The notes: generated from the letters alone by a model not told the origin. A DNA stretch of 64,000 nt from Chroococcidiopsis thermalis PCC 7203 (GCF_000317125.1 NC_019695.1:2282336-2346335), one strand, 5' to 3'; shown: positions 25,714 to 35,004, counted from the first letter of the stretch. Numbers and translations are program-made.

Positions 25714-26034
25714 CTATTTAGAAATATCTGGAAACTCACCCATCCACAGCATTGCCTCAGAACTACTAGCATCTTTAGCAACAGCAGGACGGATTCTTTC
25801 GTGCAGTTCGGGATGCTTCTCTGCCAATTGGGTTTCATTCAAATTTGCATCCAATACCGTGCCATCTTGGGAAAAAACGGAGTAGTTTAATCCTTGGGAA
25901 CCAGAAATAATTTTAACGCTGCGATCGCGCAATTCTAGCTGAGTAATTATTTGCCGATTCTCTGCCCGTGCTGTAGTAGAAAGCACGCTAGTGATGAGGA
26001 GAGCTAGAGTTATAAATGAGACTGGGCGCATCAT
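25714..26034 (-). CDS. Hypothetical exported protein, 106 aa
   Basis: A signal peptide (FITLALLITSVLSTTARA, cleavage near residue 24) is followed by a small domain (ITQLELRDRSVKIISGSQGLNYSVFSQDGTVLDANLNETQLAEKHPELHERIRPAV). It ends in a Ser/Ala-rich stretch and WMGEFPDISK. I recognise it as a small periplasmic protein conserved in cyanobacteria, with no assigned role. It is upstream of the nuclease-like gene on the same strand, with a 136-bp gap. Confidence 0.62.
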   Translation of the reverse strand: MMRPVSFITLALLITSVLSTTARAENRQIITQLELRDRSVKIISGSQGLNYSVFSQDGTVLDANLNETQLAEKHPELHERIRPAVAKDASSSEAMLWMGEFPDISK

Positions 26035-26486
26035 TTCGTCCCCAAAAAAAAATTCTGTGAGGCTCTGCCTACAAAAATAGCATAGTACCGAAACGAGTTA
26101 GGAAGCCGAACAGTTGAGGCGATCTCTATCCGAACCTTCAAATAACTTCAAGAAGACGTTGTTAGCTGCTAGCTGTACGTAAAGCCTACCTAGACGAACA
26201 GCATATCGCCTCTGCCAAAAACTTGCTCGTTCGCGGTTGAATCGTCCGTCATTCACTGTATTCTCGATAACTATCATAAGTATTTTGCGTGCGAAATTTT
26301 TTGTCCCTTATAAACAGTCAGCAACTGTTTTATGTTGTTGCTTAACTTAAATTCTAAGTATGACACCTCTGATAAGTCTTCCTACTACGGTTACAGTTTT
26401 GGAAACAGAGTGTGTTATTCGTCACTAGTCATTAGGTCATTCGCTGAGTTACAAATGACCAAAGACGGATAACCAATGACATTCAT
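26035..26486. other. Intergenic region between pheS and the exported protein
   Basis: 452 bp, both flanking genes leftward, so the promoter of the 106-aa gene lies here. The middle (26166-26240) is open for 24 codons reading LAVRKAYLDEQHIASAKNLLVRG, which could be a gene relic but is too short to judge. ATTTGTCA-like repeats occur near 26425-26480. Confidence 0.4.
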
Positions 26487-27488
26487 TTAAAACTGTCGCA
26501 AAAACCGCAGATCGCTACTGTAAAAGCGACGAATATCGTCGATTTGGTGGAGTACCATTGCCAGCCGTTCCACACCCATACCAGCGGCAAAACCGGTGTA
26601 TACCTCTGGGTCGTATCCTACAGCTTTCAACACGTTCGGATCGATCGCGCCGCAGCCCATAACTTCCAACCAACGTCCTTTCCATTGCACGTCTACTTCA
26701 GCTGACGGTTCGGTGAAGGGGAAATAACTAGCACGGAAGCGGATCGGCACGTCACCAAACATTTCTTGTAAAAATATTTGGATCGTACCTTTGAGGTCGG
26801 TGAAAGTTATACCTTCATCTACCGCAAAAAATTCTATCTGATGGAAAACTGCGGCATGGGTAGCATCTACAGTATCTCGCCGATAGCAGCGACCTGGAAC
26901 CACAATTCGCACGGGCGGCTCGTTGTCTTCCATATAATGAATTTGCCCGTTTGATGTATGAGTCCGCAGCAAATTTCCGTCGGGGAGATATAATGTATCC
27001 TGCATATCCCGTGCTGGATGGTCGGGTAAGAAATTGAGTGCCTCGAAGTTGTAGTAATCCGATTCGATTTCCGGTCCCGTCGCTACGGTGTAACCCAGAC
27101 CGACAAAAATATCAATAATTCTGTCAGTAGTACTGTTGAGGGGATGGGCGTGACCGAGGGGACGAAAAACCCCAGGCATAGTCACATCTATAGTTTCAGA
27201 TTCTAATTTCGCCTGGAGTCGGGCTGCTTGAAGCTTTGTACGTCGGTCGTCTAAATTTGCTTGTACCGCTTCTTTAACGGTGTTGGCGATCGAGCCAAAT
27301 TGCGGGCGTTCTTCAGCTGAGAGCTGACCCATTTGCCGCATAATTGCAGACAACTGACCTTTTTTGCCCAAGTATGCTACTCTGAGTTCCTCCAATCGCT
27401 CCAGGCAATCGGCAGCAGCGATCGCGGTTTGCGCTTCCTGTCGTAGCGTTTCTAGTTGAGTGACTAAGTTACTAGGCTGGTCGGTCAT
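26487..27488 (-). CDS. pheS: Phenylalanyl-tRNA synthetase alpha subunit
   Basis: The 333-aa catalytic subunit charges tRNA-Phe as an alpha2-beta2 enzyme. An N-terminal coiled coil (1-85, [36 protein letters not shown]) binds tRNA. The class II core has motif 2 ([32 protein letters not shown]) and motif 3 ([22 protein letters not shown]). Length is typical. pheT is not adjacent, as is usual in cyanobacteria. It is divergent from surE across a large heptamer array. Confidence 0.97.
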   Translation of the reverse strand: MTDQPSNLVTQLETLRQEAQTAIAAADCLERLEELRVAYLGKKGQLSAIMRQMGQLSAEERPQFGSIANTVKEAVQANLDDRRTKLQAARLQAKLESETIDVTMPGVFRPLGHAHPLNSTTDRIIDIFVGLGYTVATGPEIESDYYNFEALNFLPDHPARDMQDTLYLPDGNLLRTHTSNGQIHYMEDNEPPVRIVVPGRCYRRDTVDATHAAVFHQIEFFAVDEGITFTDLKGTIQIFLQEMFGDVPIRFRASYFPFTEPSAEVDVQWKGRWLEVMGCGAIDPNVLKAVGYDPEVYTGFAAGMGVERLAMVLHQIDDIRRFYSSDLRFLRQF

Positions 27489-27595
27489 GCTCTTTTAGCT
27501 GCTAACAATAATAAAATGTCTAACTGCGTCTATCCTATCAGTGTAAAGCAGTTATCAGTGATTAGTGACTAGTGGCTAGTGACTAGAAAAGAGTC

Positions 27596-27756
27596 CAGCC
27601 ACCAGCCACCAGCCACCAACCACCAGCCACCAGCCACCAGCCACTAGCCACTAGCCACCAGCCACCAACCACCAACCACCAACCACCAGCCACTAGCCAC
27701 CAGCCACCAGCCACCAGCCACCAGCCACCAGCCACCAACCACCAGCCACCAGCCAC
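27596..27756. repeat. 23-unit heptamer array upstream of surE
   Basis: Twenty-three consecutive 7-bp units in unbroken phase, mostly CAGCCAC with CAACCAC and TAGCCAC variants. It ends 14 bp before the surE start codon. The adjoining 27550-27585 holds the complementary form (GTGGCTA, GTGACTA), so the two could pair. It is the longest array in the window. Confidence 0.95.
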
Positions 27757-27770
27757 TCCCTACTCTCCCA

Positions 27771-28583
27771 ATGAAACTACTGATCAGCAATGACGATGGC
27801 ATTTACGCTCTTGGTGTCCGCACCCTTGCCAATACTTTAGCTGAGGCGGGACACGATGTATTTGTCGTCTGCCCCGATCGCGAGCGATCGGCGACTGGAC
27901 ACGGTTTGACCCTGCATCAGCCGATCCGCGCCGAACCGATCGAATCGATTTTTCATCCCAAAATTAAAGCTTGGGCGTGTTCTGGCACTCCTTCTGACTG
28001 CGTGAAGTTGGCTTTGTGGGCTTTACTCGACACCCCCCCCGATCTGGTTCTGTCTGGCATCAATCAAGGGGCGAATCTAGGTACTGATATTTTGTATTCC
28101 GGTACGGTTTCTGCCGCAATGGAAGGGATCATTGAGCGCATCCCTAGTATTGCTTTTAGCCTTACTAGTTTTACCCATCAAGATTTTCAAGTCGCAGCTA
28201 ACTTTGCTCGGTCTTTGGTTGCGCAGTTGGAACGGGAACCGCTACCACAATTGATTTTACTCAACGTTAACGTTCCTCCCGTGCCACAAGCAGAGATTAC
28301 TGGAGTCACGTTCACTCGTCAGGGCATACGACGATATGTAGATGTCTTTGAAAAACGAGTCGATCCCCGTGGTAAAACTTATTACTGGCTGGCAGGGGAA
28401 CTATTAGAAGAAGTGGAACCAGAACCAGATCTGCATTTGCCTCAAAATATTCCTACCGACGTGGATGCGATTCGCCAAAATTACATTACCGTCACGCCGT
28501 TGCAATATAACCTGACTTGTGCATCGGGTTTACAACAATTAAGTCAACGGCAAATAAATTTTCCATCTGGGTGCGATCGGTAA
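27771..28583 (+). CDS. surE: 5'-nucleotidase SurE
   Basis: A metal-dependent 5'/3'-nucleotidase of stationary-phase survival. The 270-aa protein has the metal-binding ISNDDGI (Asp8, Asp9) at the N-terminus, [32 protein letters not shown] and the second metal site [24 protein letters not shown]. The C-terminal [27 protein letters not shown] is complete. The start codon has no clear Shine-Dalgarno because the heptamer array almost abuts it. ribF follows on the same strand after 66 bp. Confidence 0.96.
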   Translation: MKLLISNDDGIYALGVRTLANTLAEAGHDVFVVCPDRERSATGHGLTLHQPIRAEPIESIFHPKIKAWACSGTPSDCVKLALWALLDTPPDLVLSGINQGANLGTDILYSGTVSAAMEGIIERIPSIAFSLTSFTHQDFQVAANFARSLVAQLEREPLPQLILLNVNVPPVPQAEITGVTFTRQGIRRYVDVFEKRVDPRGKTYYWLAGELLEEVEPEPDLHLPQNIPTDVDAIRQNYITVTPLQYNLTCASGLQQLSQRQINFPSGCDR

Positions 28584-28649
28584 GTCACGAGCGATTTACG
28601 GCAAGCAAATCATTTGTGCCAAAGTGTAGTTTGTGTCAAAATGTAAAGC

Positions 28650-29684
28650 GTGTGGATAACTGAATCTACTACTAACGCTCTAACTCCAACTGCTGTTGCC
28701 CTGGGAAATTTTGACGGTTTGCATCGCGGGCATCAGCAAGTGATTCAGCCTGTCGTGAAGAATTCGGAATTCGGAAGTCAGAATTCGGAATTAACGGCTT
28801 TCCATTCAACAGTGGTGACGTTTAACCCTCACCCGCAGGAGTTTTTTAGCGGACAGTCTCGCCAACTGCTGACACCACTACCAGAAAAAGTCCAGCAGTT
28901 ATCTAGTTGGGGGATCGAGCAGTTGGTGTTGCTACCCTTCAACCGAGAGCTAGCAGCGTTAAGTCCTGAAGATTTTGTCGAACAGATATTAGTACAACAA
29001 CTGCAAGCGAAAACAATTAGTATCGGACAAGATTTTCGCTTTGGCAAGCAGCGGAGCGGTACGGCAACAGATTTACAGGCGATCGCGGCTCGATTTGGTA
29101 TTCCCGTGGCGATTTTGCCAAACTACAACTGTGAAGGCGAGAGGATTAGCAGTTCTGCGATTCGACAAGCATTAACTGAAGGCAATGTCAAACGCGCCGA
29201 GTTGTTATTAGCTCGTCCTTATACTCTTCAAGGTAAGGTCGTCAAAGGACAGCAGTTAGGAAGAACCATTGGCTTTCCCACAGCTAACATTGAATTACCC
29301 GAAAATAAGTTTTTACCCCGCCTTGGTGTTTATGCCGTCAGGGTTTTAATAGAAGGTGAGAGACATGATGGACAAGGAAGACAAGGAAGACAAGGGGGAA
29401 TATCAAACGATGAATTTACCTCTTGCCTTTTACCTCTAGCGTCTGGAGTGATGAATCTTGGCTATCGTCCTACTGTTAACGGAATTGGGCTAACGGTAGA
29501 AGTACATTTGTTTGATTGGTCGGGCGATCTTTATGGTAAAGCGATCGCCGTTCAATTAGAGGAATTTATCCGAGCGGAAAAAAAGTTTGCTTCCCTGGAT
29601 GAACTGAAAGCACAAATTGCAGCTGATTCCGCCAAGGCAAGAAATTTGCTATCACCGGATACCACACATGAAAAAGTAAATTGA
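28650..29684 (+). CDS. ribF: Bifunctional riboflavin kinase / FAD synthetase with two in-frame insertions
   Basis: RibF makes FMN and FAD. The protein starts at GTG 28650 (MWITESTT) and is 344 aa; family members are about 310. The N-terminal FAD synthetase domain has ALGNFDGLHRGHQQVI, FNPHPQEFF, GQDFRFGKQRSG and ISSSAIRQAL. The C-terminal kinase has GRTIGFPTANIEL and LGYRPTVNG. Two insertions are repeat-derived: KNSEFGSQNSELTAFHST (GAATTCG units, 28758-28802) before VVTFNPHP, and ERHDGQGRQGRQGG.. (GACAAGGAA units, about 29358-29440) before GVMNLGYRPT. Both keep the frame and all motifs are intact. Confidence 0.94.
   Translation: MWITESTTNALTPTAVALGNFDGLHRGHQQVIQPVVKNSEFGSQNSELTAFHSTVVTFNPHPQEFFSGQSRQLLTPLPEKVQQLSSWGIEQLVLLPFNRELAALSPEDFVEQILVQQLQAKTISIGQDFRFGKQRSGTATDLQAIAARFGIPVAILPNYNCEGERISSSAIRQALTEGNVKRAELLLARPYTLQGKVVKGQQLGRTIGFPTANIELPENKFLPRLGVYAVRVLIEGERHDGQGRQGRQGGISNDEFTSCLLPLASGVMNLGYRPTVNGIGLTVEVHLFDWSGDLYGKAIAVQLEEFIRAEKKFASLDELKAQIAADSAKARNLLSPDTTHEKVN
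28758..28802. repeat. GAATTCG heptamers inside ribF
   Basis: AATTCGG, AATTCGG, AAGTCAG, AATTCGG and a partial unit run in 7-bp phase within the FAD synthetase coding region. Confidence 0.85.
29368..29397. repeat. GACAAGGAA nonamers inside ribF
   Basis: Three units of GACAAGG(AA/GG) with a 9-bp period code for repeated GQGRQGRQG in the kinase half of ribF. Confidence 0.85.
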
Positions 29685-29710
29685 TTTATGGATGCGCTGT
29701 GTATTGTTGC

Positions 29711-30097
29711 TTAAGCTAGAAACCGGGAAAACAACCAAGGAGCGATCGCAACCCAGATGAGGACTAAGAGCCAAATTCGTCCTGCCAAAATGTTGTAGTC
29801 GCTCAGCAGCTTGCTCCATGAATGTCCAGCAACGAAGTGACCAAAAGTAAATTCAAAGATAACAGTAAGTCCCAGCCAGAGCAATCCAACGGCGATCGCC
29901 TGCTTGGGTGAATCAAAGCCCCACAGATGTGCGATCGCCCATATGTAAAGACCTAACCACAAGACACCAGTAGCAGTTGAAATTTGATGGGCGCGTAACT
30001 CACTGAAATATTTCCCGTATGTCACCTCTCGAATGAAACCATTGATAATACCAATAAATACCATAGGAATCCATGCCAGCATGTAGCGCCAAATCAT
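29711..30097 (-). CDS. Conserved membrane protein, 128 aa
   Basis: Four hydrophobic segments: YMLAWIPMVFIGIINGFI, ATGVLWLGLYIWAIAHLWGF, AIAVGLLWLGLTVIFEFTFGHFVAG and IWLLVLIWVAIAPWLFS. Conserved-looking polar parts between helices include REVTYGKYFSELRAHQIST and GHSWSKLLSDYNILAGR. I recognise no named family. It is convergent with ribF and divergent from rpsO. Confidence 0.65.
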   Translation of the reverse strand: MIWRYMLAWIPMVFIGIINGFIREVTYGKYFSELRAHQISTATGVLWLGLYIWAIAHLWGFDSPKQAIAVGLLWLGLTVIFEFTFGHFVAGHSWSKLLSDYNILAGRIWLLVLIWVAIAPWLFSRFLA

Positions 30098-30190
30098 GGC
30101 TTATTCCTCAAATGTGGCTTACTTCCATTGTAGAACTGAAGGATGGCGCTACATTACTTCACGCACCACGCACCACTCTCTACTGATAAC

Positions 30191-30218
30191 TGGTCACTAT
30201 AAAAGCCTGTGGTACAAT
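30191..30218 (+). promoter_or_regulatory. Possible rpsO promoter
   Basis: A TACAAT -10-like box (30213-30218) lies 37 bp before the rpsO start, with TGGTCA 16 bp upstream as a weak -35. The start site would leave a short leader. Confidence 0.3.
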
Positions 30219-30254
30219 GAAAAATCGCGGCATTTTATGACTAAAGAGTAAATC

Positions 30255-30524
30255 ATGGCACTGACACAACAGCGCAAGCAAGAGCTTATTTCCGAATATC
30301 AAGTTCACGATACCGACACGGGATCGACTGAAGTGCAAATAGCAATGCTAACAGAGCGGATTAGCCGTCTCAGCGAGCATCTACGCAGCAATCAGAAAGA
30401 CCACTCTTCGCGACGGGGTTTGTTAAAATTAATCGGACAGCGCAAGCGGCTGTTAAGCTTCTTGCAAAGCGAAGACAAACAAAAATATCAGAATTTATTA
30501 GCTCGTCTCGGTATCCGAGGTTAG
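30255..30524 (+). CDS. rpsO: Ribosomal protein S15
   Basis: The 89-aa primary-binding protein of the small subunit has the family core [50 protein letters not shown], which contacts 16S rRNA. Length is standard. The PAM68-like gene starts 15 bp after its stop, so translation and photosystem assembly genes are linked on one transcript, an arrangement conserved in cyanobacteria. Confidence 0.98.
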   Translation: MALTQQRKQELISEYQVHDTDTGSTEVQIAMLTERISRLSEHLRSNQKDHSSRRGLLKLIGQRKRLLSFLQSEDKQKYQNLLARLGIRG

Positions 30525-30539
30525 AAGGGGTTGGAAACT

Positions 30540-31010
30540 ATGGCAGCTGAAGAACCGCAAAAGCAAAGCGATCGCCTCCCGTTTGAACCTGCTAGGAAGC
30601 GCCAAAAACCCCCCAAGGTACAAGCCTCTGCGACTCAAGAAACCAAAGCACAACCGAACCGCAAGTTAACGAAGCGGGAAAAGGAAGAAATTGCTATTCC
30701 TAAAGTTGTTAGCAGTCGGATGGCACGGCGGATGGCGGCGTTTGCTGGGATACCAACATTTTTCGGGGTATCTACATTTTTTGTCAGCTACATAGTTGTG
30801 AGCAACGGCTGGTTGAGATTGCCTCCCATAGCCGTGTTGATGGTAAGCATGGGATGTTTTGGCTTAGGCGTGTTAGGAATTACCTACGGTATTCTCTCTG
30901 CTTCTTGGGATGAAGATAGAATCGGAGGCATCTGGGGCGGACAAGAGTTCCAGACTAACTGGGGGCGTATGGTAGAAGCTTGGCGAGCAAATCGGCAAAA
31001 GAATGTTTAA
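30540..31010 (+). CDS. PAM68-like photosystem II assembly protein (DUF3464)
   Basis: The 156-aa protein has a basic, Pro/Gln-rich N-terminus (about 1-55) and a KREKEEIAIPKVVSSRMARRMAAFAGIPTFFGVSTFF motif. Two transmembrane helices are followed by LSASWDEDRIGGIWGGQEFQTNWGRM, all characteristic of PAM68/Sll0933. These proteins assist photosystem II assembly in the thylakoid membrane (CP47 insertion). The start at ATG 30540 has AGAAGGGG 8 bases upstream; the in-frame TTG at 30531 is less likely. It follows rpsO directly. Confidence 0.9.
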   Translation: MAAEEPQKQSDRLPFEPARKRQKPPKVQASATQETKAQPNRKLTKREKEEIAIPKVVSSRMARRMAAFAGIPTFFGVSTFFVSYIVVSNGWLRLPPIAVLMVSMGCFGLGVLGITYGILSASWDEDRIGGIWGGQEFQTNWGRMVEAWRANRQKNV

Positions 31011-31279
31011 CTAAAATGTCAGCCACCAACTTTTAGTACTTAACCTAACTTGAACGAGGCGAGTGGGTGAAAAGGAGACGAACAGGGCTTTTGCATGGCG
31101 ATCGCACCACCTTTAACTTTTCATCCCTTCGTTATATAAAAATTTCATCTAAGTATTTATTTAGCGAGCAGCGAGTCGTGAGTGGTTAGTGACTGGTGGT
31201 TAGTTGTTAGACTCAACTCTTGTCACCAGCCACGCTTTCACTAGCCACTGATAACTGATAACTGAATAAGGAATTTGGC

Positions 31280-32338
31280 ATGATTATTGTGATGAAAGTT
31301 GGTTCGCCACAAGAAGAGATCGATCGCATTAGTGAAGAAATGTGCGGTCGAGGGCTGACGCCTGAAAAAATTGTGGGGAAACATAAAGTTGTGATCGGAT
31401 TAGTAGGGGAAACAGCCGCCCTCGATCCGTTGCAAATGCAAGAAATTAGTCCTTGGATCGAACAAGTTTTGCGAGTAGAACAACCATTCAAACGTGCGAG
31501 TTTAGAATTTCGTCACGGACAACCTACAGACGTAGCGATCGAAACGCCCGACGGAGCAGTTCACATCGGTCAAAATCATCCAGTGGTGACAATTGCTGGT
31601 CCCTGCTCGGTTGAAAATGAAGAGATGATCGTGGCTACGGCGCAGTATGTCAAAGCGTCAGGAGCTAAACTGTTGCGCGGTGGAGCGTACAAACCTCGGA
31701 CATCTCCTTATGCTTTCCAAGGACATGGTGAAAGTGCTTTAGGCTTGCTGGCTGCGGCACGGGAGGCTACGGGCTTGGGCATCATTACTGAAGTGATGGA
31801 CGCGGAAGATTTGGACAAGATTGTAGAAGTCGCCGATGTCGTCCAAGTTGGGGCGCGGAACATGCAAAATTTCTCGCTGTTGAAAAAAGTGGGAGCGCAA
31901 CCCAAACCAGTTTTCTTAAAACGAGGGATGTCAGCCACAATTGAAGAATGGTTGATGGCAGCTGAATATATCATGGCTGCGGGGAATCCTAACGTGATTT
32001 TGTGCGAACGGGGTATTCGTACCTTCGATCGCCAGTATGCGCGAAATACCCTAGATTTATCGGTTATTCCCGTATTGCGATCGCTGACTCACCTACCAAT
32101 CGCGATCGATCCCAGCCACGGCACGGGAAGGGCAGAATACGTACCATCAATGGCAATGGCGGCGATCGCGGCGGGTGCAGATTCGCTGATGATAGAAGTC
32201 CATCCAAACCCTGCTAAAGCCCTATCTGATGGACCTCAATCCCTCACACCGCAAAGATTCGATCGCCTCATGCAAGAACTCAGCGTTATTGGCAGAGCAG
32301 TAGGGCGCTGGCAGCCGCCAGTTGTTGCTTTGACATAA
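31280..32338 (+). CDS. aroF: 3-deoxy-7-phosphoheptulonate synthase
   Basis: DAHP synthase condenses phosphoenolpyruvate and erythrose-4-phosphate, the entry to aromatic amino-acid synthesis. The 352-aa protein is of the I-beta type: an N-terminal ferredoxin-like/ACT-like domain of about 85 residues (MIIVMKVGSPQEEIDRISEEMC) is followed by the TIM barrel with TIAGPCSVENEE, LRGGAYKPRTSPYAFQG, VGARNMQNF and IDPSHGTGR. The N-terminal domain is where feedback inhibitors bind in this type. TAACTGA repeats abut the start, and AAGGAA is the ribosome site. Confidence 0.95.
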   Translation: MIIVMKVGSPQEEIDRISEEMCGRGLTPEKIVGKHKVVIGLVGETAALDPLQMQEISPWIEQVLRVEQPFKRASLEFRHGQPTDVAIETPDGAVHIGQNHPVVTIAGPCSVENEEMIVATAQYVKASGAKLLRGGAYKPRTSPYAFQGHGESALGLLAAAREATGLGIITEVMDAEDLDKIVEVADVVQVGARNMQNFSLLKKVGAQPKPVFLKRGMSATIEEWLMAAEYIMAAGNPNVILCERGIRTFDRQYARNTLDLSVIPVLRSLTHLPIAIDPSHGTGRAEYVPSMAMAAIAAGADSLMIEVHPNPAKALSDGPQSLTPQRFDRLMQELSVIGRAVGRWQPPVVALT

Positions 32339-32374
32339 CTTAGGGCTGGCAACGCCCATCCCCAAAATTCGTCA

Positions 32375-32394
32375 GGGCGCACATCTGTGCGCCC
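32375..32394. terminator. Bidirectional hairpin GGGCGCACA/TGTGCGCCC
   Basis: A 9-bp perfect stem with a 2-base loop lies between the convergent aroF and the lipoprotein gene. A second copy lies at 58207-58228. Confidence 0.7.
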
Positions 32395-32416
32395 CTACCG
32401 CAGATAAATTTAACGT

Positions 32417-33316
32417 CTAGCGTCTTCTACTACCGAAAGAACTCCGGCTGCGGCTACCACTACCGAAAGAACCCCGGCTGCGACTACCACTACCAAAACT
32501 ACCAGAAGATGGTCTTCTGTATGTGGAGTTACGATTGCCCGATGGGCGCAGAATGTTAGTACCGTAACCCGATCCAGTGGGACGGTTAGTCGTGCGTGCG
32601 GGTGTGCGTACCGTGCTGCCTGAAGGAGTTCTAATTCTACCAGTAGTACGGAAGGTTTGTCTGTTTCTAACTGCTGCTGGGGCTGCGTTGTAACGGGTGC
32701 GATAGCTGCTTACGGCGCGATCGTAAGTATTGCCATAACCGCCATAGCCTCTGAGAACGCTTACCCCTGGTTGATAGACGGGTGGAACGTAGTACTGAGG
32801 TCTAAATAGCAAGCTACCGATCGCCTGACCAGCAATATTACCCGCTAAGGCTCCGGCAAATGGTGTCCAGAAACTCGTTTCTCGGCGGACAACTACGGTT
32901 TCTTGCTGTCCTGTTTGCGGATTCGTCTGCGTCTCAGTTACGTTATGGACGTACTGAATCCGAAAATCTTCAGTTAGATATAAAGCTGGCTGTCCGTTTT
33001 CTACTTTCAAATAACTCTTTTGACCTGCTTTAATTTGTTCGTCGGTCAGCCGTGCCATTTGTAAGTTTTGAGTATTGTAAACCGGGGGCGTGCCAGGAGG
33101 GGTATTGAGTAAGACTAAACTATATGTCCCATCAACATCATTATATTCAGCCTGCTGTACGGGATACTCACCATCGGCGAGCTGGCTAGAAACGCTTTCT
33201 CGCGTGGCTACATTTCTAGTAGCTTGGGGATTATTCGCTTCATTTGGTCCTCCACAAGCTACAGTTGTCCAGCATAAAGTTAAGGTTAAAAACAAGATTG
33301 TGAATTTACGCAACAT
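32417..33316 (-). CDS. Lipoprotein with Arg/Ser/Gly-rich tail
   Basis: From ATG 33314-33316 the 299-aa protein has a lipoprotein signal (TLCWTTVAC, Cys21); a GTG 12 bases upstream is an alternative. A folded part (about 40-130) has DGEYPVQQAEYNDVDGTYSLVLLNTPPGTPPVY and VENGQPALYLTEDFRIQYVHNVTETQ. There is a short hydrophobic Gly/Ala segment (WTPFAGALAGNIAGQAIGSLLF). From about 185 the C-terminus is low-complexity, with GSGSRSRGSFGSGSRSRSSFGSRRR repeats encoded by imperfect tandem DNA repeats at 32417-32520. Proteins of this layout occur in cyanobacteria without assigned role. Confidence 0.75.
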   Translation of the reverse strand: MLRKFTILFLTLTLCWTTVACGGPNEANNPQATRNVATRESVSSQLADGEYPVQQAEYNDVDGTYSLVLLNTPPGTPPVYNTQNLQMARLTDEQIKAGQKSYLKVENGQPALYLTEDFRIQYVHNVTETQTNPQTGQQETVVVRRETSFWTPFAGALAGNIAGQAIGSLLFRPQYYVPPVYQPGVSVLRGYGGYGNTYDRAVSSYRTRYNAAPAAVRNRQTFRTTGRIRTPSGSTVRTPARTTNRPTGSGYGTNILRPSGNRNSTYRRPSSGSFGSGSRSRGSFGSGSRSRSSFGSRRR

Positions 33317-33513
33317 GGAGCAATCCACTTAAATTGAGCTTTCATCATAACTCTAGCAAGTTCAGATGCAAGGGAATTCCTCCGTTAGCTAGGAACTTTT
33401 TGCCCCTTGAAGCATCGCACCTATCTCTTTTTACTCAAGTAGAGTAGGCTAAAAACTGTAGTGGATAATACTTTCACGCACTGGCGATCGCCTTTCTAGC
33501 CATAAGTTACAAC

Positions 33514-34203
33514 CTACTCAATCAAGCCATGTTCTAGGGCAAACCGAACTAATTCAGTACGGCTATTTGTACCAGTTTTGCTAAAAAGGCGGCTGACGTA
33601 TTTCTCTACGTTACGGACGCTCGTTTGCAGGCGGCGAGCGATTTCTTTGTTCATCAATCCTTCTGTCACCAAATTCAAGACGCTTTGTTCTCGCGGGGTT
33701 AGATCGATTTTTATTGGGGCGGGAGTCGTATTAATTGCACTACGCTGAGTTAGCATTGCCTTAATTTGAGCGATTTGATTGGCTAATTCAGCGATGTCGG
33801 GGGCTTCACCTTCTGCTAAGGGTTGACTGACGGGGCGACGGTCTAATAAGTTTTCAACAATTGCCACCAACTCATCGGGATCGAAAGGCTTGGGAATATA
33901 AGCATCTACACCAGAGTTGTAGCCCTGAATGCGATCGGTTGTCATCCCTTTAGCAGTCAAAAATACCACTGGTAGGCGTTTGAAGCGGGGATCTTCGCGC
34001 ATTTGCTTCAGAAATTGATAGCCGTCTACCTGGGGCATCATGATATCTGAAATCACCAAGTCAGGAGTATTTTGCTGCAATAAATCCCAACCTTCGCGGG
34101 CATTACTTGCAACCTGCACGGCGAAACCGCTTTCTTCTAAGTAGTCCTTGACGGCTTCCCGCAGTCCAGGTTCATCATCGACTAGTAAAAGACGTGGTGA
34201 CAT
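33514..34203 (-). CDS. Response regulator with LuxR-type DNA-binding domain
   Basis: The 229-aa protein has a complete receiver (1-120): Asp10/Asp11, phospho-acceptor Asp53 (ISDIMMP), Thr83 and Lys105. After a linker with a helical segment, a LuxR/NarL-type helix-turn-helix follows (LTPREQSVLNLVTEGLMNKEIARRLQTSVRNVEKYVSRLFSKTGTNSRTELVRFALEHGL). It resembles the Ycf29/Rre1 group and is probably a transcription regulator in a phosphorelay. No histidine kinase is adjacent. The 117-aa gene just upstream runs the same way with a 66-bp gap. Confidence 0.92.
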   Translation of the reverse strand: MSPRLLLVDDEPGLREAVKDYLEESGFAVQVASNAREGWDLLQQNTPDLVISDIMMPQVDGYQFLKQMREDPRFKRLPVVFLTAKGMTTDRIQGYNSGVDAYIPKPFDPDELVAIVENLLDRRPVSQPLAEGEAPDIAELANQIAQIKAMLTQRSAINTTPAPIKIDLTPREQSVLNLVTEGLMNKEIARRLQTSVRNVEKYVSRLFSKTGTNSRTELVRFALEHGLIE

Positions 34204-34269
34204 TCCAATTCTTGCATTTGATATTTAGTACCACTTTAGCGGATTTTAGACTGCTCCCTCATCTGTTCT

Positions 34270-34623
34270 CTAGCCCTCAGTTTCTGCTAAATATCGCTCT
34301 AAGTCTTCGCTGATGCGAGTGAGTTCGGCTTCGCTAGTTATGCGAATGTTACTATCCTTGATGGTTAGCAGAACTTTTGCCGCAAAAGGACTCGCCCAAA
34401 TATTAGGATTACAAAATACTTCGAGAAAAACTTCTCCCACGTGACGATATTCCATCGGAGGTTGAGGAGTGGCTTTGCCAATTGGTGTAGATTTGACTGC
34501 AACTGCTTTGAGACGATCCATCAACTGAGCGATCGCAGCCTGTAATTCCCGTGCTGCCGTTGGCGAAAAGCTGAAGGAAACCGAGCCTTCAACTAAATTT
34601 AAGGTTAATTGTGTAGGAGTCAC
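34270..34623 (-). CDS. Conserved hypothetical protein, 117 aa
   Basis: Soluble protein with LTLNLVEGSVSFSFSPTAARELQAAIAQLMDRLKAV at the N-terminus, a Pro-rich link and EYRHVGEVFLEVFCNPNIWASPFAAKVLLTIKDSNIRITSEAELTRISEDLERYL. No named domain was recognised. It lies upstream of the LuxR-type regulator on the same strand, so the pair may be co-transcribed. Confidence 0.65.
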   Translation of the reverse strand: MTPTQLTLNLVEGSVSFSFSPTAARELQAAIAQLMDRLKAVAVKSTPIGKATPQPPMEYRHVGEVFLEVFCNPNIWASPFAAKVLLTIKDSNIRITSEAELTRISEDLERYLAETEG

Positions 34624-35004
34624 GATCGGGTAATTAAAATTTGATTCTATCAGTTAACAGTTATCAGTTATCCGTGGATAGCGGCTAGTGGCTGGTGGCT
34701 AGATGCTTCTGACTTGCAACTTGCGACTGCAAAGGAGCAACTTACGACTTGATAGCTGCTCCGCAATTCTTTCGTCCTTCCTTCGTCTCTCGGCAGCTAT
34801 TTTGATTTATCCCTGATAAGAGCCTTTTTCAAAACAATGCGAAAAGATATAAAATTAATTGCTAATCTTATTCATTAAGTATGCAATTTACCAATTTTTT
34901 TATTGTCTCAATTCTATATAAAAACCACAAACTAAAAGATTATTTCCTATAATTCAATTGTTTGTGACTCCGAATTTGGTATTTAAAATTCAGAATTTTT
35001 ATAT
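34624..35004. promoter_or_regulatory. Divergent intergenic region before the first CDF gene
   Basis: 381 bp. The left part holds TAACAGTTATCAG- and GTGGCTG-type heptamers (34650-34715). The right part (34850-35000) is very A/T-rich and probably carries the promoter of the rightward transporter. No specific metal-regulator operator could be picked out. Confidence 0.4.

Noticed and set aside
26166-26240. Protein-like stretch LAVRKAYLDEQHIASAKNLLVRG
   Set aside because: Only 24 codons between stops; it might be a gene relic but cannot be supported.
27550-27756. CRISPR array
   Set aside because: Units are 7 bp and contiguous with no spacers, so it is a tandem heptamer array.
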